Positions 30,923 through 40,453 of a stretch of DNA of 64,000 nt are shown piece by piece. The notes under the pieces were generated by a model, which made no database searches, was not told the origin of the DNA, and saw only the letters and a list, made by a program, of their open reading frames with translations. The first letter of the stretch is position 1. Every line of letters starts with the position of its first letter. Both the position numbers and the translations under genes were made by a program. The stretch lies in the NCBI GenBank assembly GCA_035362715.1, contig DAOSDU010000001.1, forward strand, positions 124,001 to 188,000, read 5' to 3'. Origin of the DNA: Methanofastidiosum sp. (GTDB lineage: Archaea > Methanobacteriota_B > Thermococci > Methanofastidiosales > Methanofastidiosaceae).

Positions 30923-33535
30923 CTATCCTTTTACACCTTGGGCAAAGTCGTCTCTTCCTCCGCCTTTACCGTACTTCCTAATTACATTGCAGGCTTTGTG
31001 TCCGCTTTCTATGGCTATCTTCCCGCATGATACAACTATGTTGCCCTCGTTATTGGTCAATACAATTACCTTGTTGTCCCCTGAAAGCTCCTTTGCAATT
31101 TTTCTCATTTCATCAGGTGATGTATCCACATTTTCTTCCATAAATAGTATCCCGTCAGATTCTACATAATTGCATTCAAGCCCTTCCTTCTTAAGGCAAG
31201 ACATTTCAGCTTTGAGTCTTTCAATCTCTTTTCCCCTGTTTTTCCACTCATTGAAAAATCTCTTTCCAGTGTCAAGGAGTTTATCTTTTTCAACTTTAAA
31301 GACATCTGATAAATCCCTTAATAGCATAGATTCTTCCTGAATCGCATCAAGTGCCTTGAGTCCAGCGCAGAATTCAAGCCTAACGACTCCGTCTTGGATC
31401 TTACTCTGCTTTAAAATCTTGATAGGTCCTATCTGGCCGGTAGAATCTGCATGAGTTCCCCCGCACGCTTCGACATCAAGCCCTTTGACATTGACGACTC
31501 TGATTTTCTTTCCCGGTACCGCTCCACCTTGGTATAATCTAAATCCGTACTTTTTTTCTGCTTCGGCCCTTGGGAAAAATCCTTTTTCTATGGGGAGATT
31601 TTTTAGGACTAGTTCATTGGAAATTTTCTCAATCTTGAATAGATCTTCGTTATCAATCAGTTTGTAGTGAGTTATGTCAAGCCTTGCTTTTTCTTCAGTC
31701 TTTTCTGCTCCTGCCTGCCATATGTGATTCCCTAAGATCTGTCTGCTAACGCCATTTATGATGTGAGTTGCTGTGTGGTGCCTTGTCAGATTTAATCTTC
31801 TTTCATTATCGACAACACCTTTTACTGTGTCACCTTTCTTGAAGCTAATCTTGCCCTCCATGATGTGGAGGATTACATTCCCAGAAACTTCGGTGTATGA
31901 AACAGGACAGTCGTTTATCAGACCTCTGTCTCCCTCTTGACCTCCGCTTTCGGGGTAGAATGCAGTCTTATCAAGTATGGCGATGTTATCTTTAATATCA
32001 AGCACCTTGGCAGAGAATTCTGTTATGCCGTCATAATAGAGTCTCTCTGTGTCTGGCATGTCGTAGTGGATTTCTTTTTCACTTGCCAATGAGTCTTTCT
32101 TCTCGTGCCTTTCAGTTACGCGCTTGTAGAAGTCCTTGGGCGGCTTTACCCCCATTACCTCTGGGGTAATGCCGTGAGAATCATATAATTCGATTAGTTT
32201 ATCTTCAGATAGCTCTTCTCCTTTTTCATTTAGCCTTTCAATTATCCTTCTTGACTTATCTTTTGTATTTTCAAACTTCTCCATTTCATAGGAAATTATT
32301 TCACAGATATCGCTAATATTCTCTTTGAGTTCGGGGTACTGAGGCTTGAGATATTTTGCATGCTCCTCAATGACTTTCTGAAGTTCAATATCCCACGAGA
32401 ATCTCTCTATGAAAGACAATGCCCTTCTCAAAATTACCCTTAGATTATACCCACCACCGACATTAGAAGGCAGGGCACCGTCAGAAAGTGCAAATAATAA
32501 TGATCTAGAATGATCCCCTATAGAATATATCGCCTGAAGGGGTAAGACTTGTTGCTTCAGATACTCTTTGTCTGTAGAGAGTTTCTTTGCGATGCTATCC
32601 CAGACCTTCTCAATGTCCTCGACCTCATCCATGTTCAACATTCCAGAGTAGGGTATGAATCCCTTCAAAAATGACTTATCGGGAGTTATGCCTGTCCTTC
32701 TGTAAAGATGGTCACAAACTGTCGGGAAGACCGTCTCGTAACCGATTGGATTTGCAAGGGAAAACCAGGAAAACCTTTCCTGTCCTGCCCCCATATCCAG
32801 TACCTTCAGATCAAGCTCCTTTCCGCCAGAAGGTGTTACTTCGTATTCAATGTAAACTTGATTCCCTAGCTCTAAACCCCTAGAGAAAAATTCCATGCAC
32901 GGCCCAAAGTTCCCTCCGCCTGCCCAAGCATCTTCGTGGAATATAAGCTCCTCGGAAGGTATGCCAAGACCGGTCTTTAACCAGTCATAAATGTCAGAGA
33001 GAAACCTGTCTTGAGAAAATTCTTTTGGCGGGAAAAAGGCATGCTGGCCTATCATGACAAAGCCTGTGTAGTGTCTCAATGTGACACCGACGTTGTCAAT
33101 GTCATTGAACCTTACACAAAACTGTGGCACCAATAAAGGATTTGCTGGCGGCTCCTGTACCCCTTTCACGACGTGCGGCTGAAAATCATAAATTGAAGCT
33201 TGGACAAAGTCTGTGTCGTCTCTCCATCTAGCTACAACTGGGTACCTCTTGATTATAGAATACCCCTTCTTCTCAAAGAGGGAAGACATTTCCTTCCAAA
33301 CCTGTATAAAGTCAAGTTTTTTCTTTGCAGGTGAATTCTCTATAAACGAATATCCACCCTCACATTCAGGGTCCCCGCAAATATCTCTATCCTTTACAGA
33401 CCAGAAATAAGTGCCGCATTTTTTACACTGTTTTCTAGTAAAACCAAGTGATTTTAATGTATCAACTGCATAATACTTTTGATAATTTTGACTTGCTTTT
33501 TTCTTGAAATCTTTTTTTAGCGCTCTATCGTCCAT
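30923..33535 (-). CDS. alaS: Alanyl-tRNA synthetase
   Basis: Charges tRNA-Ala and edits mischarged Ser/Gly. 870 residues: N-terminal zinc segment CKKCGTYFW...CGDPEC, class II catalytic core with RFNDIDNVG and FFPPKEFSQD, GGGYNLRVILRRAL, the editing site HHTATHIING (HxxxH) plus ACGGTHADSTGQIG, and a short DHHA1-type tail ending GKGGGRDDFAQG. Archaeal-type length. A clear start ATG lies after a TATA-poor region shared with the divergent peptidase gene. Confidence 0.96.
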   Translation of the reverse strand: MDDRALKKDFKKKASQNYQKYYAVDTLKSLGFTRKQCKKCGTYFWSVKDRDICGDPECEGGYSFIENSPAKKKLDFIQVWKEMSSLFEKKGYSIIKRYPVVARWRDDTDFVQASIYDFQPHVVKGVQEPPANPLLVPQFCVRFNDIDNVGVTLRHYTGFVMIGQHAFFPPKEFSQDRFLSDIYDWLKTGLGIPSEELIFHEDAWAGGGNFGPCMEFFSRGLELGNQVYIEYEVTPSGGKELDLKVLDMGAGQERFSWFSLANPIGYETVFPTVCDHLYRRTGITPDKSFLKGFIPYSGMLNMDEVEDIEKVWDSIAKKLSTDKEYLKQQVLPLQAIYSIGDHSRSLLFALSDGALPSNVGGGYNLRVILRRALSFIERFSWDIELQKVIEEHAKYLKPQYPELKENISDICEIISYEMEKFENTKDKSRRIIERLNEKGEELSEDKLIELYDSHGITPEVMGVKPPKDFYKRVTERHEKKDSLASEKEIHYDMPDTERLYYDGITEFSAKVLDIKDNIAILDKTAFYPESGGQEGDRGLINDCPVSYTEVSGNVILHIMEGKISFKKGDTVKGVVDNERRLNLTRHHTATHIINGVSRQILGNHIWQAGAEKTEEKARLDITHYKLIDNEDLFKIEKISNELVLKNLPIEKGFFPRAEAEKKYGFRLYQGGAVPGKKIRVVNVKGLDVEACGGTHADSTGQIGPIKILKQSKIQDGVVRLEFCAGLKALDAIQEESMLLRDLSDVFKVEKDKLLDTGKRFFNEWKNRGKEIERLKAEMSCLKKEGLECNYVESDGILFMEENVDTSPDEMRKIAKELSGDNKVIVLTNNEGNIVVSCGKIAIESGHKACNVIRKYGKGGGRDDFAQGVKG

Positions 33536-33607
33536 AATCTCACCAGGACATCACTCTTTTATAGACATCTAATAATTCTGTTATATAATTTACTGTTAGT
33601 GATTGCG

Positions 33608-34699
33608 ATGAAGAATAGAATCGAGCGGCTTTTTGAATATATCGCTAAAGAAAAGAAAAATGTCGATTGCGTGCTTATTTCAAGGTCAACTTTTCCTGAC
33701 ATTAACTTCTTTTATTTCAGTAACGCTTCGGGGGGCCTTTTTGACGGTTCATTTCTAATTTTATACCCTGACGGCACCTCAAAACTTTTTACCTCGACAA
33801 TGGAGCTGGAAGCAGCGGAAAAATCCAAAGGGGATTTTGAAATCTATGTTTATAACTCAAGAGATGAGCGGATTAAGCTTCTTGAAGAGCATATAAAAGG
33901 ACAGAATCTCGGCCTCTCTTTTTCCTCGATAACTTATTTTGAAGTTGAAAAGCTAAAGGAGACCTATAAGGGAAACCTCATAGACCTAACAAAGGAGATC
34001 AATTTTACAAGGGCTATAAAAGATAAATCTGAAATTGATAATATCAAAAAAGCTTCTGAGATAACATCCAAAACATTCAGTGAAGTTCCAGATATGTTGA
34101 GGGATGGGCTTACAGAGAAGGAGCTCTCATTTGAGATAGAGTTTCAACTCAAGAAAAATGGGGCTGAAGCACTTTCATATGACACAATTGCAGCCTTCGG
34201 CGCCAATTCCTCTTTACCGCATTATGAAAGCTCAAATTCACCTTTGAAGAAGGGGGATTTTGTTCTATTGGACTTTGCAGGGAGATATAATAGGTACTGC
34301 TCCGATATGACAAGGACCTTTTTCTACAGAAAGGCAAGTAGCGAGCAGAAAAAAATCTATCAAACTGTGCTTGAGGCACAGCTTTTAGGAATTGATGAAT
34401 TGAAGCCAGGAGCAATTGCAAAAGATGTACATAATGCCGTGTCAAAATTCATCGATGGCACAGAATTTAAAGGGAGATTTATCCACTCTTTAGGCCATGG
34501 AATAGGTCTTGAAACTCATGACACTATTGGTCTAAGTCCAATAAGTGAGTATACACTTGAGGAAAATATGGTTCTAACCGTTGAGCCCGGTGTATACATC
34601 CCTGACTTTGGAGGAGTCAGGATAGAGGATACGCTAGTTGTGAAAAAGGGAAAGCCAAAAATACTTACAACTTTTACAAAAGATCTTTTGATTATATAG
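33608..34699 (+). CDS. M24-family Xaa-Pro aminopeptidase/dipeptidase
   Basis: 363 residues from the ATG at 33608 (AGTGAT just upstream; a GTG at 33599 is possible). A creatinase-like N-terminal domain is followed by the pita-bread domain with all five metal ligands: LLDFAGRYNRYCSDMTRTF (two Asp), HSLGHGIGLETHD (His), VLTVEPGVY (Glu) and GGVRIEDTLV (Glu). Cleaves dipeptides or N-terminal residues next to proline. Confidence 0.9.
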   Translation: MKNRIERLFEYIAKEKKNVDCVLISRSTFPDINFFYFSNASGGLFDGSFLILYPDGTSKLFTSTMELEAAEKSKGDFEIYVYNSRDERIKLLEEHIKGQNLGLSFSSITYFEVEKLKETYKGNLIDLTKEINFTRAIKDKSEIDNIKKASEITSKTFSEVPDMLRDGLTEKELSFEIEFQLKKNGAEALSYDTIAAFGANSSLPHYESSNSPLKKGDFVLLDFAGRYNRYCSDMTRTFFYRKASSEQKKIYQTVLEAQLLGIDELKPGAIAKDVHNAVSKFIDGTEFKGRFIHSLGHGIGLETHDTIGLSPISEYTLEENMVLTVEPGVYIPDFGGVRIEDTLVVKKGKPKILTTFTKDLLII

Positions 34700-35423
34700 G
34701 GCCGAGAAATTCTGCGTTCTTTCTTGGGAATCCAAGTTCTAATATTTTATTCTGGACCTTTTTTACGTCATAATCGATAAATCTGATCTCTAGCAAGTAA
34801 TCATCCTCATCAAAAATTACATACTTCGCCTTGGGTACCCCATCCCTTGGTTGCCCAACACTTCCAACATTAATTATATATTTCTTTTCCGGATCCAATT
34901 TTAGTTTTCCCTGCTCCATTGATTCATGCTTCAACTCATTATTTTCGAGATGATACTTTGCAAGGAGGTGCGTATGGCCTATGAAACAAAGTTTAGAATC
35001 AAATTGGCCGAAAAGATATTTTATTTCATTGTCGCTTTTCTTAGTAATATAACCACGCACATTATCCGGAGGAGATGCGTGCACAAAGTGGAAATTTCTA
35101 CAATCAATTGCCTTAGGTAATTTTTGCAAATATTTTTTTTCATCTTTTCCTAAAATATCCAATGTTAGCATGATGCTCTCATGTGCAATTCCAGTAAGGT
35201 CATTCAATAATTCCATATCAAAAGTTGCAAGATCATGATTTCCAAGAGTTGATGGGATCTTTTGGTCGATGAATGTATTGACAACTTCGTTTGGGTAGGG
35301 GCCATAGCCAACTAAGTCTCCCGTGCATATTATCTTATCAACTGATTGTTTTTCTATATCGATTAGGACTTCGGATAATGCTTCGCTGTTACCATGAATA
35401 TCAGACATTACGGCAATCTTCAA
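34692..35423 (-). CDS. Metallophosphoesterase (YfcE/DIM-type phosphodiesterase)
   Basis: 243 residues with the calcineurin-like motifs SDIHGN (7-12), GDLVGYGPYPNE, LGNHDLA, HASP and IGHTHLLA, i.e. the full di-metal site. Probably a cytoplasmic phosphodiesterase of unknown substrate. Ends 8 bases inside the convergent peptidase gene and overlaps the COG2426 gene by 4 bases at its start. Confidence 0.88.
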   Translation of the reverse strand: MKIAVMSDIHGNSEALSEVLIDIEKQSVDKIICTGDLVGYGPYPNEVVNTFIDQKIPSTLGNHDLATFDMELLNDLTGIAHESIMLTLDILGKDEKKYLQKLPKAIDCRNFHFVHASPPDNVRGYITKKSDNEIKYLFGQFDSKLCFIGHTHLLAKYHLENNELKHESMEQGKLKLDPEKKYIINVGSVGQPRDGVPKAKYVIFDEDDYLLEIRFIDYDVKKVQNKILELGFPRKNAEFLGPI

Positions 35424-35890
35424 AAGAATCCTCCGAGATAAACCATGTTAGATTTAAGTCCAAGAGATATTAAACTTACTAGTATTCCGGCAATAGCTGC
35501 ACCTAGAGAAATAGCAAGAAATGACCATTTTCTGTTGAGGCCTAATAGATAAGCTAAGAATGTCCCAGAATAAACTCCTGTTCCGGGGAGTGGAATAGCT
35601 ACGAATATCATTAATCCAAGCATCTCCCAATCGGCATACTTCTCATACTTCCTATGGACTCTTGTTTCCCATATCATATACAGACGATCAATAATCTTTA
35701 TTCTCCTTACAATTGGAAATATGTGGTCAAAGGCGATAAAGAGAACAGGTATAACTAATATCCCGCCGAGTAAGCTTACCAAGAAAACTTTTGTGATATC
35801 TAGATCCATTATTATCCCGATAGGTATGCTGCCTCTAAGCTCAAGCCAGGGGACAATTGATATTAAAAAAATATACAGATATGGATCCAT
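35420..35890 (-). CDS. COG2426 small multidrug-export-type membrane protein
   Basis: 156 residues, four or five membrane helices, with the family pattern PWLELRGSIPIGI near the start and FVAIPLPGTGVYSGTFLAYLLGL. Members were named putative small multidrug exporters; transport activity is not established. Lies between the NFACT gene and the phosphoesterase in one minus-strand unit. Confidence 0.8.
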   Translation of the reverse strand: MDPYLYIFLISIVPWLELRGSIPIGIIMDLDITKVFLVSLLGGILVIPVLFIAFDHIFPIVRRIKIIDRLYMIWETRVHRKYEKYADWEMLGLMIFVAIPLPGTGVYSGTFLAYLLGLNRKWSFLAISLGAAIAGILVSLISLGLKSNMVYLGGFF

Positions 35891-35891
35891 C

Positions 35892-37787
35892 TTACTTCCC
35901 TCTTACATCACATCCGCCTGGCGGAAGAGCCTGGACAATTCCATCAATGTCATCAGTTTCTAAAATCTTTGCTATTCTCTTGGCAAAAGACTCCTTCTTA
36001 TGTTTGCCAGGCATTATTTTAACGTTTTTAACTGTATGCTTTTCTATCGGAACATCAGGCCCACACATAATCTTACCTTCAGAAGTGATGCCTATCGTCA
36101 ATTTTATTGATACGGATTTAATGTAGTTCCTTTTACCTTTTATTGCAAAAGCACCTTTTTTCAGATATTCTCCTGAAGGGGCTTCCTTTGTGACCTGTTC
36201 TGGTTTGACCCAGTATGCATCCCCGCCACCATATCCATCCTTCCAGAGAGAAGAAAAAGATACTGCAAATATTGCTGCCTCTTTTAAAGTGATATCAGTT
36301 GCCTTGACGCCTTCCTTTACGATAACGTGAGGCGCGCCGTACGCATCTGCATGGAAATAAATATCGCTGTCTTCCATGTACTTTTTTACAATGACTTCGT
36401 TAGAAGAAGAATCCCTCCCCCCAAGAACGATGTTTCCCTCACTTGACGTAAACCACCTGAATCTCTCATACCATTCCCTTGCTTTCTTTTCAATTGCCTT
36501 AGGCACTTCAACTTCAAATTCTTCCTCTTCTTCTTTTAGCGTTAATAGTTTGGCCTCGGTATTATCCATGGCTATTTTAGCACCATCGATCTTTCTCTTC
36601 ATCTTTTTCGATTTTTCATAAAATAGATTTGCATTTTCGTTGACATCTTTTTTAAGCTCTATAGGAAGCGGTGTATCGAAGTTGAATGTGATTATACCAG
36701 TCTTAAAGTCAACATCAGAAATTAATTTATTTTCAGAAAGCTTTTTCTTAATCTCCTCAAGAGAATAATTCTTTTTGGCTTGTTCTATGACCTTTATCGA
36801 TTCTTCAATTATGGGGTACTTTTCGTATGTCAAATCCCCCAGTATTTTGTAAAGCTCTCTTTCTTCTATGTATGAGTTATAAAGGTCTCTTTGAGATTTC
36901 AGCATTCTTTCAAATTTCTGGATCTTTTTCTGGTGAGTGGATAACTCTTCCCTCATAATCTCTTCAGATTCGCCCTTTCCGTAAACTTCATCCAGCGCCT
37001 TTGAGAAAGATTCGTATCTGACCTTTTCATATTCGGGGCCGTTGTACGATGTTAAATCATAAGGAAGTATATCGACTACCTGATCATTTTTCTTTATAAT
37101 CATCGGGTCTTTTTTTAATTGCTCTAATTGGAGCAGGGCTTCTTTTATTCTAACAGCTTCTTCATTTGAGATGCCAATTTTTGATTTATCCACCCCGGCC
37201 AATAGGCAGGTTTCTTCGGCGTAGAGACCGCCGATGTTAAGCTGTGTTGCAAGCCCCTTTACTATCTCATATTCTTTAGAGAGTTCGATTATTTCATCAA
37301 TGCTTAGATCAAATCCCTTTTTCTTTTCTGGAAATACGTAAATCGATTTTGGGGCAAGAGTCCTATCCTTCATATATTCTCTTGACAATATCCCGACAAT
37401 CATGTTATCTTGATCTGCTAGTAATATATTACCGTCCCTAAACATCTCGACGATTAAAACAAATTTTACAACTGGATTGTTTTCCTCATAAAATCCAAAG
37501 GAAAACATTAGAATCCTATCAAAATCATACTGCTCTATTTTAAATAGCCACATCGCTTTCAGGTGCTTTCTCAAAAGCATTGCAAACCATGTTGGATTTT
37601 TTGGTGCCGGCTTGGGATAAGATGTGACAAAAACTGCAAGTGGTGGCTTAATAACTAAATCTTCTCTGCCCCGACCAAAAAATTTGATCCTTATCTCGTT
37701 TCCGAGCTGATATATTTTATCAACTCGCATCCGCTCAAGGTCAGCAAGTTCTTTTGAAATCTCTTTCAGGTCAAAGGTAGAGAACAT
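35892..37787 (-). CDS. NFACT-family protein (Rqc2/FbpA homologue)
   Basis: 631 residues with NFACT-N (TFDLKEISKELADLERMRVDKI), a central coiled-coil pair (~260-420) and NFACT-R with the diagnostic DIYFHADAYGAPHVIVK, then GGGDAYWVKPEQV. Archaeal/bacterial Rqc2 homologues bind stalled large ribosomal subunits and add C-terminal tails during ribosome-associated quality control. The C-terminal NFACT-C-like tail is short. Confidence 0.92.
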   Translation of the reverse strand: MFSTFDLKEISKELADLERMRVDKIYQLGNEIRIKFFGRGREDLVIKPPLAVFVTSYPKPAPKNPTWFAMLLRKHLKAMWLFKIEQYDFDRILMFSFGFYEENNPVVKFVLIVEMFRDGNILLADQDNMIVGILSREYMKDRTLAPKSIYVFPEKKKGFDLSIDEIIELSKEYEIVKGLATQLNIGGLYAEETCLLAGVDKSKIGISNEEAVRIKEALLQLEQLKKDPMIIKKNDQVVDILPYDLTSYNGPEYEKVRYESFSKALDEVYGKGESEEIMREELSTHQKKIQKFERMLKSQRDLYNSYIEERELYKILGDLTYEKYPIIEESIKVIEQAKKNYSLEEIKKKLSENKLISDVDFKTGIITFNFDTPLPIELKKDVNENANLFYEKSKKMKRKIDGAKIAMDNTEAKLLTLKEEEEEFEVEVPKAIEKKAREWYERFRWFTSSEGNIVLGGRDSSSNEVIVKKYMEDSDIYFHADAYGAPHVIVKEGVKATDITLKEAAIFAVSFSSLWKDGYGGGDAYWVKPEQVTKEAPSGEYLKKGAFAIKGKRNYIKSVSIKLTIGITSEGKIMCGPDVPIEKHTVKNVKIMPGKHKKESFAKRIAKILETDDIDGIVQALPPGGCDVRGK

Positions 37788-37823
37788 AAAAGAAAATAAA
37801 ATATAAGACTTAAAAAATTACTC

Positions 37824-38201
37824 CTATTTATTCTCTAAAAAGACCAAAATTGCCTCAAGAGCGGATTCTGGCTCTACAAAATTGACAAAATCTGATACGT
37901 CTTCCAAGACTTTTTTCCCTTCTGCCATTACCTCTTTGGGCACCATTATGAAAACTGGGATGTTCTGAAGTCTGCATCCATAAAGCAAATCATTTGGTGT
38001 TATCTTTTGGTCTGTCAATGGCAGGAACTTGTGGAGATATCCAACAACTGCACACAGCTTATCAGTAGAATCGATATGTGCAAGAAACTTTCCATGGCCA
38101 TCTAAACCGTTTCCCAATGTCATTGTATTGTATCCTTTCGCAATGAAAGAGCTTAATATCTTTGAATCCGTACCTTCCAGATATCCTATTCTTCTTCTCA
38201 T
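37824..38201 (-). CDS. Conserved hypothetical protein
   Basis: 125 residues, alpha/beta, with GNGLDGHGKF and AVVGYLHKFLPLTDQKITP in the middle and a final helix LEAILVFLENK. It looks like a small Rossmann-type fold but I recognise no family. Likely first gene of the minus-strand unit leading into NFACT (36 bases apart). Confidence 0.6.
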   Translation of the reverse strand: MRRRIGYLEGTDSKILSSFIAKGYNTMTLGNGLDGHGKFLAHIDSTDKLCAVVGYLHKFLPLTDQKITPNDLLYGCRLQNIPVFIMVPKEVMAEGKKVLEDVSDFVNFVEPESALEAILVFLENK

Positions 38202-38493
38202 TATATCACTCCTTAATCTATTAATTCCATTAGAAACAATATTTATTTTTCATTTGTATATCTAATAGCTAAATAATCTTATTATCCTCTAATATTTATA
38301 TTTATTTATAGATACTTGATTAATCTAGGCCAGATAAAGCCAGTATGATATTTTTATTTGACTTTAATGGGGATATTACGCCCACTAGAAAAATAATTTG
38401 GGCCAGTGGTAATTTATAATTTAGAAAAGTAGAATTTAGCTTGAATATGACCATTATAGAACAAAAATGGATAATTAAGTTGATAAATTAACA

Positions 38494-38503
38494 GTAATAT
38501 TTT
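38494..38503 (+). promoter_or_regulatory. TATA-like element of the carboxyltransferase gene
   Basis: ATTTTTAAAT, placing the transcript start near 38528, i.e. a ~130-base leader before the gene. The remainder of 38202-38490 shows no gene. Confidence 0.4.
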
Positions 38504-38538
38504 TAAATCATTTGGAATCAGATTAATATAGATATTAT

Positions 38539-38604
38539 GGAGCCCATAAGTATGAAAACTACTTTTATTAATACGACGGGATTTTAATTTTATTCATAGG
38601 CTCC
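38539..38604 (+). promoter_or_regulatory. Leader hairpin upstream of the carboxyltransferase gene
   Basis: GGAGCC (38539-38544) pairs with GGCTCC (38599-38604), and TATGAA (38551-38556) with TTCATA (38593-38598), leaving a 6-base bulge on the 5' side. It begins just after the expected transcript start and ends 51 bases before the ATG, so it could be a regulatory leader. Confidence 0.4.
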
Positions 38605-38655
38605 TAATTTGAAGTAAATTTATGATTTTACTTATATTCTAGGGTGGGGATTATT

Positions 38656-40302
38656 ATGTCAAAGGTCAAAATAACAGACACAACATTGAGGGACGCTCAT
38701 CAGTCACTGATAGCCACAAGGCTTGAAATTGAGGATATGCTAGAGATAGTTGGAGAAATGGATAAAGTAGGATTCCATTCATTTGAAATGTGGGGCGGGG
38801 CCACTTTTGATTCTGCTATAAGGTATCTAAATGAGGATCCATGGGAAAGAATCACAAAGCTAAAGGAAATTGCACCTAAAACACCCTTTCAAATGCTCTT
38901 AAGGGGGCAGAACTTAGTTGGTTACAAACATTACCCTGACGATATTGTCCATAAATTTGTTGAGGCCTCGTTTACAAGGGGTATTGATATCTTTAGGATC
39001 TTTGATGCCTTAAATGACGTTAGGAACATGGAAGTTCCAATTGAGGCTATTAAGAAAGTTGGCGGACATGCCCAAGCTGCACTAAGCTATACAATTAGCC
39101 CTGTTCACACAATTGATTATTACATCAAGGTGGCCGAAGAGATGGTTGCCTTAGAAATTGATTCTATTTGTATTAAAGATATGGCGGGCTTGATTAATCC
39201 GATGGATGCCTTTAATCTTGTCAAATCACTTAAAGAGAACTTTGATCTGCCTGTATGTTTACATTCACACTGCACAAGCGGGATGGCGCCAACAAGCTAC
39301 TTCAAGGCAATTGAAGCTGGTGTCGATATAATTGATACCGCAATAGGCCCTTTTTCATTTGGAACAAGCCAGCCTGGCGTAGAAACAATGTGCGCAATGC
39401 TTGAAAACACAGAATACAAATCTGACCTAGACATTGAAAGAGTCTACAAGATTGCCAATTACTTCAAAAAATTAATGGATAAATACAAAGGACTTCTTAG
39501 TGAAGCATCGATCACAGTAAACACTCAGATTCTTCATTTCCAGATACCTGGGGGCATGATGTCAAATCTCGTATCACAGCTAAGAGATCAGAATGCAGAG
39601 AACAGGCTTGACGAAATACTTCTTGAAGTTCCAAAAGTGAGGAAAGAATTAGGATACCCGCCGTTAGTTACCCCTCTTAGTCAAATAGTTGGTGCCCAAG
39701 CTACATTGAATGTCCTTTCTGGCCAGAGATACAAACTTATCCCAAACGAAGTTAAGAACTATGTTAAGGGACTTTACGGCAGACCCGCTGCACCTATTGA
39801 CAAAGATATCCAAAAGCTCATAATTGGGAACGAAAAGGTTTCTTATGAAAAATCTCCCGATTTAAAGAATCCTTCTTACCAGAAATTCAAAGACGAGGTA
39901 AAGGACAAAATCGAGAAGGAAGAAGATGTACTTTCTTATGCACTTTTTCCTGAGATCGCACTGGCCTTCTTTGAAAAAAGAAAAAATCATGTGGCAAAAC
40001 CAAAAGTTGAGCACAAAGAAATAGAAAAAGCAGCGCCTAAAGAAATCACAAAAACTCAACCAGTAAAACAGCAACCACAGCCTAATGGGGGCGTCTCTTT
40101 GAAGGCTCCTTTACCAGGAGCTATCCTAAAAATAGTTGGAGAGATAGGAAAGCCTGTGAAAAAGGATTCAGTCGTTTTCATCATATCTGCAATGAAGATG
40201 GAAAATGAAATTGTGTCTCCCGCATCCGGTGTCCTACAGAAGGTCTTTGTAAAAGAAGGCGATATCGTACAAACTGGTGATGTTCTAGCAACAATTGCAT
40301 AG
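38656..40302 (+). CDS. Pyruvate carboxylase subunit B / oxaloacetate decarboxylase alpha (biotin carboxyltransferase)
   Basis: 548 residues from the ATG at 38656, with GGGTGGGG 8-15 bases upstream. Carboxyltransferase TIM barrel: DTTLRDAHQSLIATR at the start, LLRGQNLVGYKHYPDD, FRIFDALNDVRN, KDMAGLINP and LHSHCTSGMA, then the PYC_OADA domain, a Lys/Pro/Gln-rich linker and a C-terminal biotinyl domain with AMKMENEI (biotin on the Lys). Without membrane beta/gamma subunits nearby it more likely acts with a biotin carboxylase as archaeal pyruvate carboxylase (pycB) to make oxaloacetate. Confidence 0.9.
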   Translation: MSKVKITDTTLRDAHQSLIATRLEIEDMLEIVGEMDKVGFHSFEMWGGATFDSAIRYLNEDPWERITKLKEIAPKTPFQMLLRGQNLVGYKHYPDDIVHKFVEASFTRGIDIFRIFDALNDVRNMEVPIEAIKKVGGHAQAALSYTISPVHTIDYYIKVAEEMVALEIDSICIKDMAGLINPMDAFNLVKSLKENFDLPVCLHSHCTSGMAPTSYFKAIEAGVDIIDTAIGPFSFGTSQPGVETMCAMLENTEYKSDLDIERVYKIANYFKKLMDKYKGLLSEASITVNTQILHFQIPGGMMSNLVSQLRDQNAENRLDEILLEVPKVRKELGYPPLVTPLSQIVGAQATLNVLSGQRYKLIPNEVKNYVKGLYGRPAAPIDKDIQKLIIGNEKVSYEKSPDLKNPSYQKFKDEVKDKIEKEEDVLSYALFPEIALAFFEKRKNHVAKPKVEHKEIEKAAPKEITKTQPVKQQPQPNGGVSLKAPLPGAILKIVGEIGKPVKKDSVVFIISAMKMENEIVSPASGVLQKVFVKEGDIVQTGDVLATIA

Positions 40303-40453
40303 ACTTTTTATTTTATACTTTTCTTAAAATATATTGATATTATTTCATCGAGTTACTTAGGCATACAAAAGCGGCCAAATATCTTAAAAACAAAGGATAA
40401 TTAATAGGTCTGAAAAGCAAGCTAAAGATTAAATGTTTAAGAGAGTGAAATAG

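Noticed and set aside
40433..40453. UAG at 40451 as a pyrrolysine codon in cofE
   Set aside because: Not accepted as a call: CofE proteins normally begin at about the residue following this codon, and no pyl genes are in the window. Kept only as an alternative in the findings.
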